Positions 35,872 to 45,800 of a stretch of DNA of 64,000 nt are shown piece after piece. The number at the start of each line of letters is the position of its first letter. Position 1 is the first letter of the stretch. Under the pieces are notes generated by a model that saw only the letters and a list, made by a program, of their open reading frames with translations, did not search any database and was not told the DNA's origin. The position numbers and the translations under genes are program-made. Source of the DNA: CAWAND01 sp963797485 (GTDB lineage: Bacteria; Chloroflexota; Anaerolineae; Anaerolineales; E44-bin32); contig CAWCPF010000003.1 of the NCBI GenBank assembly GCA_963797485.1, positions 558,001-622,000 on the forward strand. The letters run 5' to 3'.

Positions 35872-36371
35872 ATCCTTTCGAAATCCTGCGCGGGATGTGG
35901 ACAACCCTGCGGATGATGTTCGAGCCTCCGGTGACGTATCAATACCCGGAGATCAAGCGACCTGTCCATGAGCGATTCCGTGGACGTCATGAGCTGAAGC
36001 GCTATGCGAATGGCCTGGAACGGTGCATTGGCTGCTCGTTATGCGCGGCAGCCTGCCCGGCAGACGCCATATTCGTAGAAGCCGGCGAGAACACCGACGA
36101 GACTCGGTTCTCCCCAGGCGAGCGATATGCCCGCACCTATGAAATCAACATGCTGCGCTGCATCTTCTGCGGATACTGTGAAGATGCCTGCCCGACGCAG
36201 GCGATCGTCCTCGAACACAACTACGAGCTTTCGTTTTCCACACGCCGTGAGGCCATCTACACCAAGGACCGACTGCTGGTGTCGGTGCCGGATGGCGGCA
36301 GCCCGACCCCGCAGGCCACTCCGCCCGGGACGTTTGACAAAGCCATCCCGGACATGGAGAACCCCCGATGA
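35868..36371 (+). CDS. nuoI: NADH-quinone oxidoreductase subunit I
   Basis: 167 aa from GTG 35868, which overlaps the nuoH stop (GTGA); in-frame codons upstream belong to the nuoH region and are discarded. Two [4Fe-4S] motifs, CIGCSLCAAACP (about 47-58) and CIFCGYCEDACP (about 95-106), relay electrons to NuoB. PVTYQYPEIKRPVHERFRGR is the usual N-terminal region. The tail after about 140 is longer than in many NuoI. Confidence 0.96.
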   Translation: MNPFEILRGMWTTLRMMFEPPVTYQYPEIKRPVHERFRGRHELKRYANGLERCIGCSLCAAACPADAIFVEAGENTDETRFSPGERYARTYEINMLRCIFCGYCEDACPTQAIVLEHNYELSFSTRREAIYTKDRLLVSVPDGGSPTPQATPPGTFDKAIPDMENPR

Positions 36372-36426
36372 GCGGCTACAGATCGCAGCGCGCTGGGGCT
36401 TGGGGCAAGCGGAAGGGTACGAGGCC

Positions 36427-36942
36427 GTGAGCCTGACTCTCGACGTGGCCGCCTTCGTGCTTCTGGCTGGGCTGGCCATCCTTTCGGCCGGACTGACCTT
36501 GATCACACGCCACGCGGTGTATTCGGCCCTGTTCCTGGTGTTCAACTTCATGACCATCGCCGTGATCTTCCTGCTCTTGCATGCGCCGTTCATCGCCCTG
36601 ATCCAGATCACGGTGTACGCCGGCGCCATCATGGTGTTGTTCCTGTTTGTGATCATGCTTCTGGGATTGCAGCAACTGCCAGCAAGTTCCAGCCACCGGT
36701 GGCAGGCGCCGACGGCCATCGTGATGGGCGTTGTCCTGGCCGGGACACTGGTATACGCGCTCTTGGGTGGCGCCTCCGCGCCCCTGCCGAGCCTGGATCC
36801 CGGATTCGGCAGCCCATCGAGCGTCGGCCAGCTCCTTTTCACTCAATACCTCCTGCCCTTTGAGATCACCTCCGTGCTCCTGCTGGTCGCCATGGTGGGA
36901 GCGGTTTTTCTGTCAGGTGATCAAGCTGGGAGACCGAGATGA
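36427..36942 (+). CDS. nuoJ: NADH-quinone oxidoreductase subunit J
   Basis: 171 aa from GTG 36427, chosen for the preceding GGAAGGGTACGAGG and the hydrophobic start (SLTLDVAAFVLLAGLAILSA). Five helices; HAVYSALFLVFNFMTIAVIF and IQITVYAGAIMVLFLFVIML are the conserved core, including the pi-bulge helix that shapes the proton path. The start is the least certain of the operon: a TTG at about 36402 is also in frame. Overlaps nuoK by 4 bases. Confidence 0.93.
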   Translation: MSLTLDVAAFVLLAGLAILSAGLTLITRHAVYSALFLVFNFMTIAVIFLLLHAPFIALIQITVYAGAIMVLFLFVIMLLGLQQLPASSSHRWQAPTAIVMGVVLAGTLVYALLGGASAPLPSLDPGFGSPSSVGQLLFTQYLLPFEITSVLLLVAMVGAVFLSGDQAGRPR

Positions 36943-37244
36943 ATGTCCCCACGGCGTATCTGATCGGTCTGTCGGCAGTGCTGTTTTCGATCGGGTCGGT
37001 CGGAGTCCTGGTGCGCCGCAACGCCATCGTAGTGTTCATGTCCATCGAACTCATGCTGAATGCGGCCAACCTGGCCTTCATCGCGTTCGCCCGCGAGGCC
37101 GGCTCCCTGGAGGGGCAGGTGTTTGTGTTTTTCGTGATCGCCGTGGCGGCCGCCGAAGTGGCAGTCGGGTTGGCCCTGATTGTCGCCATCCACCGGTCGA
37201 GGGGCACCATCGACATCGACGAAATCAATTCGCTGCGCGGATGA
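36939..37244 (+). CDS. nuoK: NADH-quinone oxidoreductase subunit K
   Basis: 101 aa, three helices. The conserved Glu residues lie in FMSIELMLNAANLAFIAFAR and VAAAEVAVGLALIVAIHRSR; they line the first proton channel of the membrane arm. IGSVGVLVRRNAIVVFMSIE is a family signature. ATGA overlap with nuoJ. Confidence 0.96.
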   Translation: MNVPTAYLIGLSAVLFSIGSVGVLVRRNAIVVFMSIELMLNAANLAFIAFAREAGSLEGQVFVFFVIAVAAAEVAVGLALIVAIHRSRGTIDIDEINSLRG

Positions 37245-37263
37245 ACTCTGCGCGGAGCCAGCC

Positions 37264-39354
37264 ATGCCGTTGAACGGACTGATGACCGCCTCAGACGCCT
37301 ACAACCTTGCCCCCTGGGTCATAGGTTTTCCGATTCTGGGTCTGTTGATCAATCTGGTCGTGGGGGCGCGGCTCCCCCAGAGACTGGTAGGGGCTATCGC
37401 CAGCGCCGCCGTCGTCATGGCCTTCGGCGTGGCACTGGTTGAATTCTTTGCCGTCAGAGGCGATCCGTCAGGATCGACCAAGGTTTTGGCGTCGTGGATC
37501 GTGGCAGGGCGACTGGCTGTCCCGTGGGCGCTGAAAATCGATAGCCTGTCGGTGATGATGATGTTGATGGTCAGCGGTGTCAGCGCGCTAATCCACATCT
37601 ACGCCATTGACTACATGCGCTCCGATGTTCATTTCAAGAACGACCCCGGCCGCTACCGACGTTTCTTCGTTTATTTCAACTTGTTCGTGGCCCTCATGAT
37701 GGTGCTCGTGACCGCCGATAATTTCCTGATGATGTTTGTCGGCTGGGAGGGTGTGGGTCTGTGTTCGTATCTGTTGATCAGCTTCTGGTTTGAGGGCGGG
37801 CTGGAAGGCCTGGGGAACGCCTTGGCCGGCAAGAAAGCCTTTGTGGTCAACCGGATTGGCGACTTCGGGTTTCTCGTGGCCATGTTCCTCATATTCTGGA
37901 CTTTTGGGAGCCTGCAGTTCGAGACGGTTTTCCAACATGCCCAGGCCATGGGGGCGGCGGCGGTGGGGATCGTCACCGTGATCACGTTGTTGCTGTTGCT
38001 GGGGGTGACTGGAAAATCGGCGCAGCTGCCGTTGTTTGTCTGGCTGCCAGATGCCATGGCCGGTCCGACGCCGGTTTCGGCTCTCATCCATGCAGCCACG
38101 ATGGTCACCGCCGGCATCTACCTGGTGGCCAGGACGCACGTCCTCTTCGCGCTGGCGCCTGTCAGCGCCAGCGCCGCGGCTTTGATTGGGGCGGGAACTG
38201 CACTCTTCTCCGCCAGCATTGCTGTCGCCCAAGTGGATATCAAGCGCGTGCTGGCGTACTCAACCATCAGCCAGCTCGGATTCATGTTGGCCGCCGTTGG
38301 CTTGGGAGCCTACGTGGCTGGCCTGTTCCATCTGGTGACGCATGCTTTCTTCAAGGCCCTGCTGTTCTTGAGCGCCGGCTCGGTTATCCAGGGGATCGAG
38401 CATGCGCACGAAAAACAGCATGCCGGCCACGGGCAAAATGATTTCGATCCCCAGGATATGCGCAACATGGGCGGGATGCGGACAAGGATGCCGGTGACCT
38501 TCTGGGTCTACCTGATTGCCGGCCTCTCACTGGCCGGGATCCCGCCGCTGTCGGGATTCTTCTCGAAGGACGAGATTCTGCTTGAGGCTCTCAAGGCCAA
38601 CCCCGTCGTTTATGGGCTGCTGGCGGCAGCCGCCTTTCTGACGGCCTTCTACATTGGGCGGCAGCTGTTCATGGTGTTTGCGGGAACGCCTCGCACTCAG
38701 CCGGCCGGTGAGGCGCATGAGAACCCTCCAGTGATGATCTGGCCACTGGTCGGCCTGGCGGGCCTGACCCTCGCGGGAGGCGCCCTCAATTTCCCGGGAA
38801 CGCACGCTCTGGCGGATTGGCTGGGGAGTACCCTGGGCGGCGTCGAGACATCGGAGTTCAGCCTCCAGGTGGCTGGGGTGTCGACCGGTCTGGCGCTGGT
38901 GGGGTTGTTCTTGGCCTGGCTGATCTACGGACGGCGCCCACTTGCCGCAAACGGCCAGGACCCCCTCGCCCGAGCCCTGGGTCCGGTCTACACCGCCCTG
39001 GTTCGAAAATGGTGGGTGGACGAGCTGTATGCCGCGACCGTGGTGCGTGGTTACCAGAGTCTGGCCGGATTGATGACCGTTGGGGAAGACGCCCAGAATG
39101 CCGGCGGCGGGTTCTGGACTGGCTGGCTGGATCAATTGGGGAGCCACCAGGGGGCGGGGGCGGCCCGAGGGCTGATCGGATTGGTGGTCGACCTGTCGTT
39201 TGTCGACTCGCTCATGATTACGGCCGGCGATTTGGCCCAGGCCGCCGCTCGGCGGCTGAGCAAGCTGGAAACGGGCTATGTCCGCAACTACGCGCTGGCG
39301 GTGCTCCTGGGTGTGCTGGCCATTCTGGTCTTCATGGTCCTCAAAGTGAGTTGA
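37264..39354 (+). CDS. nuoL: NADH-quinone oxidoreductase subunit L
   Basis: 696 aa from ATG 37264, 20 bases after nuoK. A distal antiporter-like subunit with about 16 helices and the long lateral helix at the C-terminus. Conserved pieces: FVGWEGVGLCSYLLISFWFE with the key Glu, GKSAQLPLFVWLPDAMAGPT with the key Lys, PVSALIHAATMVTAGIYL, and AYSTISQLGFMLAAVGLGAY. One unusual feature is a His/Asp/Met-rich loop after HEKQHAGHGQNDFDPQDM. Confidence 0.96.
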   Translation: MPLNGLMTASDAYNLAPWVIGFPILGLLINLVVGARLPQRLVGAIASAAVVMAFGVALVEFFAVRGDPSGSTKVLASWIVAGRLAVPWALKIDSLSVMMMLMVSGVSALIHIYAIDYMRSDVHFKNDPGRYRRFFVYFNLFVALMMVLVTADNFLMMFVGWEGVGLCSYLLISFWFEGGLEGLGNALAGKKAFVVNRIGDFGFLVAMFLIFWTFGSLQFETVFQHAQAMGAAAVGIVTVITLLLLLGVTGKSAQLPLFVWLPDAMAGPTPVSALIHAATMVTAGIYLVARTHVLFALAPVSASAAALIGAGTALFSASIAVAQVDIKRVLAYSTISQLGFMLAAVGLGAYVAGLFHLVTHAFFKALLFLSAGSVIQGIEHAHEKQHAGHGQNDFDPQDMRNMGGMRTRMPVTFWVYLIAGLSLAGIPPLSGFFSKDEILLEALKANPVVYGLLAAAAFLTAFYIGRQLFMVFAGTPRTQPAGEAHENPPVMIWPLVGLAGLTLAGGALNFPGTHALADWLGSTLGGVETSEFSLQVAGVSTGLALVGLFLAWLIYGRRPLAANGQDPLARALGPVYTALVRKWWVDELYAATVVRGYQSLAGLMTVGEDAQNAGGGFWTGWLDQLGSHQGAGAARGLIGLVVDLSFVDSLMITAGDLAQAAARRLSKLETGYVRNYALAVLLGVLAILVFMVLKVS

Positions 39355-39428
39355 AAAATGCGTGATGGGCTAGTTGCACGACGTTGCACGCGGCGAGCGC
39401 CGGCAGGAAAGAGGCAGAGGCTCCGGTG

Positions 39429-40913
39429 ATGGATCTGCTCTCCCTGCTCATCTTTTCGCCGGCGGCCGGCATGCTTGTGCTGCTCTTCCTGAGACCGGGC
39501 TGGAAAACAACCATCCGCTGGGTGGCGCTTGCCAGCAGCCTGATCACCCTGGCGATCAGCTTCGTGCTCGTCTCGCAGTTTGACCCCTCGGTGCCGGGAC
39601 TCCAAATGGTCGTCAGAGCACCTTGGTTTGCCATCTCTGGGCTCCAGATTTCCTATCAAGTCGGTGTCGATGGACTGAGCATCCTTTTGATCGTGCTCAC
39701 GACAGTGCTGACGCCGGTGGCGATCCTCTCGACCTGGAGCGCCATCGAGACCGATGTCAAGAGCTTCATGCTGTTCTTCCTCATGCTCGAGATTGGGGTC
39801 CTGGGCGTTTTCTTGTCCCTGGACCTGTTCCTGTTCTACGTATTCTGGGAGTTCAGTCTGGTGCCGATGTACTTCCTCATCGGCGTATGGGGCAGCGATC
39901 GGCGGATTAACGCCTCCATCAAGTTCTTCCTGTACACGATGTCGGGCTCCGTCCTCATGTTGCTGGCCATCGTGTGGCTGGCGATCCAGAGCGGGACGTT
40001 CTCGCTCCCCGACCTGCTGGCCTTGGGTTCCCTGCCCTACGGGCTGCAGGTCTGGCTGTTCTTGGCGTTTGGTGTGGCCTTTGCCATCAAGGTGCCGATG
40101 TGGGCCTTTCACTCATGGCTCCCCGATGCCCACACGGAAGCCCCAACCGCCGGGTCAATCATCCTGGCCGGGGTGCTCCTGAAGATGGGAGTTTACGGGT
40201 TTCTCCGTTTCAACTTATCCCTGTTTCCGGAGGCCTCCGTCCGATTGGCCCCCTGGGTGGCCGGATTGGGTGTGGTGGGAATCATTTACGGGGCGATCGT
40301 GTCTTACCCGCAGCCCGATATGAAGCGCCTGGTCGCATACTCCTCGATCAGCCATATGGGTTTCATCATGCTGGGGGTGTTCGCCCTCAACCCCGAAGGT
40401 CTCCAGGGGGCCATCCTTCAGATGGTCAACCACGGAGTGAGCACGGGTGCATTGTTCCTGATCGTGGGCCTGATCTACGAACGACGCCACACGCGGCGAA
40501 TGGAGGATTTCGGGGGGCTGTGGAAGGTGATGCCGATCTACGCTGCCCTGACCCTGATCGTGACCCTTTCGTCTATTGGACTCCCGGGCCTGAACGGATT
40601 CGTAGGCGAGTTCACGCTCTTGCTTGGCGCCTTCCGATCGTCGGCGCTGGCTTCGCCGTGGTTTGCGGCCATTGGCGCGTTGGGAGTAATCCTGGCCGCC
40701 GTCTACTTGTTGTCCATGTTCCAAAAGACGTTCCTCGGACCGGTCCGCCAGGAAGCGAATTTCCATCTCAAAGACTTGAGCTGGCGTGAGATCATCAGCC
40801 TCATCCCACTCTTGGTCTTGATCTTCTGGATCGGACTTTACCCGCAACCCTTCTTCGGCCTCATCGCGCCGACCGTCAATCAATTGGCGGCGGGTCTGCA
40901 GGCTGTGCACTAG
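39429..40913 (+). CDS. nuoM: NADH-quinone oxidoreductase subunit M
   Basis: 494 aa from ATG 39429, with AGAGGC upstream; the frame is open from 39384. Antiporter-like subunit with about 14 helices. Key Glu in FYVFWEFSLVPMYFLIGVWG, Lys and the conserved WLPDAHTEAPTAGSIILAGV and LLKMGVYGFLRFNL, then AYSSISHMGFIMLGV. It pumps one proton per turnover together with NuoL, NuoN and NuoH. A 74-base gap separates it from nuoL. Confidence 0.96.
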   Translation: MDLLSLLIFSPAAGMLVLLFLRPGWKTTIRWVALASSLITLAISFVLVSQFDPSVPGLQMVVRAPWFAISGLQISYQVGVDGLSILLIVLTTVLTPVAILSTWSAIETDVKSFMLFFLMLEIGVLGVFLSLDLFLFYVFWEFSLVPMYFLIGVWGSDRRINASIKFFLYTMSGSVLMLLAIVWLAIQSGTFSLPDLLALGSLPYGLQVWLFLAFGVAFAIKVPMWAFHSWLPDAHTEAPTAGSIILAGVLLKMGVYGFLRFNLSLFPEASVRLAPWVAGLGVVGIIYGAIVSYPQPDMKRLVAYSSISHMGFIMLGVFALNPEGLQGAILQMVNHGVSTGALFLIVGLIYERRHTRRMEDFGGLWKVMPIYAALTLIVTLSSIGLPGLNGFVGEFTLLLGAFRSSALASPWFAAIGALGVILAAVYLLSMFQKTFLGPVRQEANFHLKDLSWREIISLIPLLVLIFWIGLYPQPFFGLIAPTVNQLAAGLQAVH

Positions 40914-40916
40914 TCC

Positions 40917-42368
40917 ATGGACCCCCAGTCGTTCCTGCTCAGTATGCCCGTTATGATCGTCGCCGGCTCCGGATGCCTCCTGCTGGTCATTGACCTGTTT
41001 GTGCCCAAAGACACGCGCTGGGTTACACCCACGCTCTCGGTCGTTGGCCTACTGGTCGGGCTGGGGACCGTAGCCAGCCAGTTCGGCATGCAGGCCGAGC
41101 TTTATGGGGGCATGCTGATCCTTGACCCGTTTGCCTCGTTCTTTCAGGCCCTGTTCATGCTCACGGCAGTGGTCGGGATCGCTCTAAGCTACGATTACCT
41201 TCATCGAATGGGATTGGCCCGGGGCGAATATTACGTCCTGCTGATGTTCACGGTCAGCGGGATGATGTTGATGGCCATGGCGGGTGATCTCATCATCATC
41301 GTGCTGGCCCTGGAACTGTTGTCCTTTCCTCTGTACATCCTATCCGGTTTCGCCCGGCCTGAACCTCGCTCCGAAGAGTCAGCCATGAAGTACTTTCTGC
41401 TGGGGGCCTTTTCCTCCGGCTTCGTGCTTTATGGGATTGCCTTGATCTATGGCGCCACGCATGTCACGCAGTTGAATGCCCTCGTGACAGTCATCAAAGC
41501 GGGGGCGATTTCCCAACCGTTGCTCTTCGGCGGGCTTGGCCTGGTTCTCGTAGGGTTGGCCTTCAAAGTCGCCGCCGTGCCGTTTCACATGTGGATGCCG
41601 GACGTGTACCAGGGAGCGCCGTCTTCGATTGTGGCTTTCATGACCGTCGGCGCCAAGGCCGGCGGCTTTGCGGCGCTGCTCCGCCTGCTGGTGACGGGTT
41701 TTCCGGCCTTGGCCTCCGCCTGGGGCCCCATCCTATTATGGCTGTCGGCATTGACCATGATTTGGGGCAACATAGCCGCCATGGTCCAGTCCAACATCAA
41801 GCGGATGCTGGCCTACTCGAGCATTGCCCACGCTGGCTACATCCTCATGGCGTTGCCGGCATCCGTGCCGGAGGGCCTTTCGGCCGGTGCGGTCAGCGCG
41901 GCTTTGTTTTACTTGTTCGCTTACATGGCCACCAACCTGGGTGCCTGGGGTGTCGTGTTAGCCGTCGAGAGGGCCGATGGGCAAGGACAGGACATTGACG
42001 ATTTATCCGGTCTGGCGTCCCGTCGGCCATGGCTGGCGTTGGCCATGGCTGTGTTCATGTTTTCTTTGATTGGCGTTCCGCCCACTCTCGGATTTGTCGG
42101 CAAGTTTTACCTGTTCCAGGCCGCCCTCCGGGCTGGTCTGGTCGGCCTGGCAATCATAGGCGTGCTGACGTCGCTGGCCTCGGCCTACTACTACCTTCGC
42201 GTCGTGGTTGTCATGTACATGCGACCCGGCGAAGTCACGCCCCGTTCTGAGCTCTGGCTCAATGGCGCGGTGGGCCTGGCAGGCGTGGCAACCGTGTTAC
42301 TGGGGATTTTGCCGGGGCCGGTGTTCGATTGGGCGACGCGGTCAGCCCTCATGCTAATAGGTCCCTAG
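40917..42368 (+). CDS. nuoN: NADH-quinone oxidoreductase subunit N
   Basis: 483 aa, starting 3 bases after nuoM. Antiporter-like subunit: LELLSFPLYILSGFARPEPR with the key Glu, ESAMKYFLLGAFSSGFVLYG, FKVAAVPFHMWMPDVYQGAP with Lys, and KRMLAYSSIAHAGYILMALP. About 14 helices. It is the last nuo gene. No strong terminator is visible before the acylphosphatase gene 72 bases later, so read-through is possible. Confidence 0.96.
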   Translation: MDPQSFLLSMPVMIVAGSGCLLLVIDLFVPKDTRWVTPTLSVVGLLVGLGTVASQFGMQAELYGGMLILDPFASFFQALFMLTAVVGIALSYDYLHRMGLARGEYYVLLMFTVSGMMLMAMAGDLIIIVLALELLSFPLYILSGFARPEPRSEESAMKYFLLGAFSSGFVLYGIALIYGATHVTQLNALVTVIKAGAISQPLLFGGLGLVLVGLAFKVAAVPFHMWMPDVYQGAPSSIVAFMTVGAKAGGFAALLRLLVTGFPALASAWGPILLWLSALTMIWGNIAAMVQSNIKRMLAYSSIAHAGYILMALPASVPEGLSAGAVSAALFYLFAYMATNLGAWGVVLAVERADGQGQDIDDLSGLASRRPWLALAMAVFMFSLIGVPPTLGFVGKFYLFQAALRAGLVGLAIIGVLTSLASAYYYLRVVVVMYMRPGEVTPRSELWLNGAVGLAGVATVLLGILPGPVFDWATRSALMLIGP

Positions 42369-42440
42369 TCTGGGGTCGGCAGCCGACATCAAAACTGCCA
42401 CTGTCCAGGCAGAGGTCGGCCAAGGAGGCCATCCGTCCTC

Positions 42441-42720
42441 ATGGACATGTCCAGGGCCCACGTCCTGATTGCCGGGCGCGTCCAGGGGGTGAGCTTCCGT
42501 TACCATACCCTTCAGGAAGCCGGACGCCTGCAGCTGGCAGGTTGGGTCCGCAATTGTCCCGATGGACGCGTCGAGGCCGTATTTGAAGGCGAGCGGTCAA
42601 AGGTGGCCCAAATGATTGAGTGGTGCCGCCAGGGACCGGCGGCAGCGAATGTGATGCAGATCGATGTCGCGTGGGAAACGCCGGAAGGTTCGTTCCAAGG
42701 TTTCAATCTGAGATTTCTGA
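42441..42720 (+). CDS. acyP: Acylphosphatase with a frame break at the last codon
   Basis: ATG 42441, 12 bases after AAGGAGG. The catalytic signature GRVQGVSFRYHTLQEA (loop plus Arg) and WVRNCPDGRVEAVFEGE with the catalytic Asn are present; it hydrolyses acyl phosphates. Families of this type end with a FxxR-type strand, here FQGFNLRF at about 92 aa. As written the frame runs on for 43 meaningless residues to 42848, through a promoter and into the next gene. Removing one base at 42717 creates TGA directly after LRF, so 42720 is taken as the true end. Confidence 0.8.
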
Positions 42721-42728
42721 TCCCCGCG

Positions 42729-42757
42729 TTGAGCCGTCCGGGTGATAATGCTATACT
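42729..42757 (+). promoter_or_regulatory. Promoter of the BTAD regulator gene
   Basis: TTGAGC (42729-42734), a 17-base spacer and TATACT (42752-42757) with TGC just before it. It lies just after the inferred acylphosphatase stop and 69 bases before the regulator ATG, which supports that stop. Confidence 0.6.
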
Positions 42758-42825
42758 GCGGGCGGTTGAGCACTCCCCCCACAAGCATGCCCTGACCACA
42801 GCGAAAGGCCGGCCTGCCAGCCCGG

Positions 42826-45800
42826 ATGCTGGAGATTCGAACTCTTAGGCCAATTCGAGATTTGCCGGGATGGCGAGCCCATCGACCTTCCGTCGCGTCC
42901 AGCCCAATCGCTCCTCGCCTTTCTTTGCCTGAACCCCGAGATTCAACATCGGCGTGAAAGGTTGTCCGGGATGCTGTGGCCCGATTCGGATGAGGCCAAC
43001 GCCCGTAGCAATCTGCGCCATGCACTGTGGAAACTCGGCGATGCTTTGGGAAAGCGGGCTTTCGTCGCCGACAAGCTGAATTTGAGTTCTCAATCCCGAG
43101 GCGGCGGTTTGGGTCGATGTGAACGTATTTGACGCCGAAGCGCCATCCTCTTCGACGGACGCCCTGCTCGAGGCGGTCCAACTCTATCGCGGTGAGTTGC
43201 TGCCGGGTTTTTACGACGATTGGGCGGAGCTTGAAAGGGAAAGGCTCCGATCCGTCTATGACCGCAAAATCGACCAGATGATCGGGGGTTTAATCGATGA
43301 GGGTCAGTGGGCGGCTGCTATCCAGTGGTCCGAACGCTGGATTTCCCAGGGCCATGTGCCCGAAGCAGCTTTCCGGTGGCTGATGACGGCGCATCGCGCC
43401 CTGGGGGATACCGGCCGTGTCGTCGAAACATATGACCGCTGCACTTCCCTGTTGCGCGCCGAGTTGGACGTGGAACCATCGCCCGAAACCACCCAGCTTC
43501 TACGGGTACTGACAGCCGGCCCAGTCGTGGCGGCGCTGCCTGAGAGTCGCCGCGGGCCGGAGTCGCCTCGTTTGACCCCGCGGGTGGATGCAGTTCCGCT
43601 GGCGCCCACCGACGCTTGGGTGGAGCAGGACGGCGGTTCGACCTTCGTCGGCCGCCAGCAGCAACTTGACAGCCTATTGGTACACCTCAATGCCTGCCTG
43701 CGTGGCGAGGGCCGTATCGCCCTGATCACCGGTCAGGCGGGGAGCGGGAAGACGAGCCTGGCAACTGCCTTTGCGCGCCGGGCACTGAACGGGCAGGTCC
43801 CCCTGGCCGCCGTCCGCGGGAATTGCGAGCTGTTCACCGGCTCGCACAGCCCCTTTGCGCCGTTCCGGCAGGCATTGAGCGGCTTGCTGGTCCCTCAGGG
43901 CAGCCTGGTCGGGACCCATCCTCCGGGCGCGGGCCGCCCCGGGGCCATTGAAGACGCGGTCGAGTGGCTGACCAGCCGCATGAACGAGTTTCCTTCAGAC
44001 CTATTGGCCGGCATGATACCCGCGTCCGGAACACGGCCGATGTCCGTCGCGGCGGATGCGGCCGAGTCCTTAGGGTCCCTGCTGGCGGCCCCGGGGTCGA
44101 ACGATGCCGGCTCCGATCCCGCGACCATCGTCCATCGCAATCGCATCTTTGAGGCCTATGGCGATCTCCTGGCCGGCTTCAGCGCTCGAGTTCCCGTCCT
44201 GATCGTCCTGGATGATCTACATTGGATCGACCCATCTTCGGCAGCGTTGCTTCACTACCTGACCACCCGGTTAGTCCGTTCGCCGATCTTGCTGATTGGA
44301 ACCTACCGCCCCGACGAACTGCTGCCGTCATCCGATGGTTCGCCGCACCCCTTGCTGGCGGCGCTGGCTGAAATCAAACGGCGCTACGGCGACGTCTGGC
44401 TTGATCTTGAACAACTTGACCTCGAAAGTGCCCGCGGGTTTGTCTCGGAAATGCTCGAAGGCCAGCCTTTAAGGGTGAGTGAGGACTTCGGCGATCGCCT
44501 GGCGAAGACCACACGCGGTCACCCATTCTTCATCCTTGAGCTGGTCAAGGATCTCCAGGAAAGGGGCGGGTTGGTCATGGCTGCCGACGGCCAATGGGTC
44601 GAAGCCGAAGATCTCGACCTGGAGGTCATGCCAACCCGCGTAGAGGCGGTGGTGGAAGACCGGGTTGGGCGGCTGGACGTCGAACTGCGGCGGGCCTTGA
44701 GCATCGCCAGCGTTCAAGGTGAGGAGTTTGTGGCCGAGGTGGTCGCCGAGGTCCAGGGCGTCGACCCGGGGGCCATGGTCCGGCGTATGACCGCCGAGCT
44801 CGGACGCCAGCACCGCCTGGTGGATGAGGTGCGGAGTGAGCGGATGGGCGGCCGGCTGGTGACGATCTTCGCCTTTAGGCACGTGCTGATCCAGAGGTAC
44901 CTGTATCAAAAGCTGGGCCGGGGTGAACGTGCGTATCTTCATGAAGTCGTGGGGAACGCCCTGGAATCCATCTACGCCGAGACCAACTCGGCGCCACCTG
45001 CCGGATCACTGGCGCGCCACTTTGTCGAGGCGGGGCTGGATCAGAAGGCGGCCATCTATCTCCAACTCGCGGGGGAGCAGGCTCTCAGAGTGTCCGCCTA
45101 TCCCGAGGCCATCGATCTGCTTCAACAGGCGCGTGACCGGCTGCCCACAGAAGAAGCCTTGGTTGCTGGCGCTGGCGGTTTGGCGCGTGCCAGGCTTGAG
45201 CGCTTGCTTGGTGAAGCCGTGTACGGCATGGGAGACGTGGCCGAAAGCGCTCGGCATCTTGAGCGGGCAGCCCGGCTGTTGGGATTCCCCATCCCCTCCG
45301 GCAATCGACGCGTGGCCCTGGCCACGGCGGGGGGCATTATCGTCCAGGCGCTGCATCTGCTGGCGGATTCCGTCGGGTTGCGACCACGCTCCAGCCTCCG
45401 AGAAGATTGGCGGGATGCCGCCTTCGCGCACAAGCTGCTGGCCGAGATTTACCTGGTCCGAAATGAAACCCTGCTAACCCTGTATGCGACCGTTCGAGGT
45501 CTGAACTTGGCCGAAGGGTCTGGAGCCCCGGCCGAAAAGGCCCGCGCATATGCCGATGCAGCCGTCATCGCCCCGCTGCTCAAGGTCACCCGGCTCGGGG
45601 AACACTATCAGCGCCGGGCGCTGGAGGCGGCCCAGCTTGTCGAGGGTAGAGCAACCAAGGCTTATGTTCAGTTGTCCACCAGCATCTACGATCTCGGCGA
45701 GGGGAAATTCGAGTTGGCGCGCCAAGCCTTGGAACAAGCCAACCTTGTGCATGCCGCATTGGGCGACTGGAGCCGCCTGGGTGTGGGGATGATGCTGCTG

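Noticed and set aside
42721..42848. C-terminal extension of acylphosphatase
   Set aside because: It overlaps a good promoter and the next start, and the family normally ends at GFNLRF; it is better explained by a one-base insertion.
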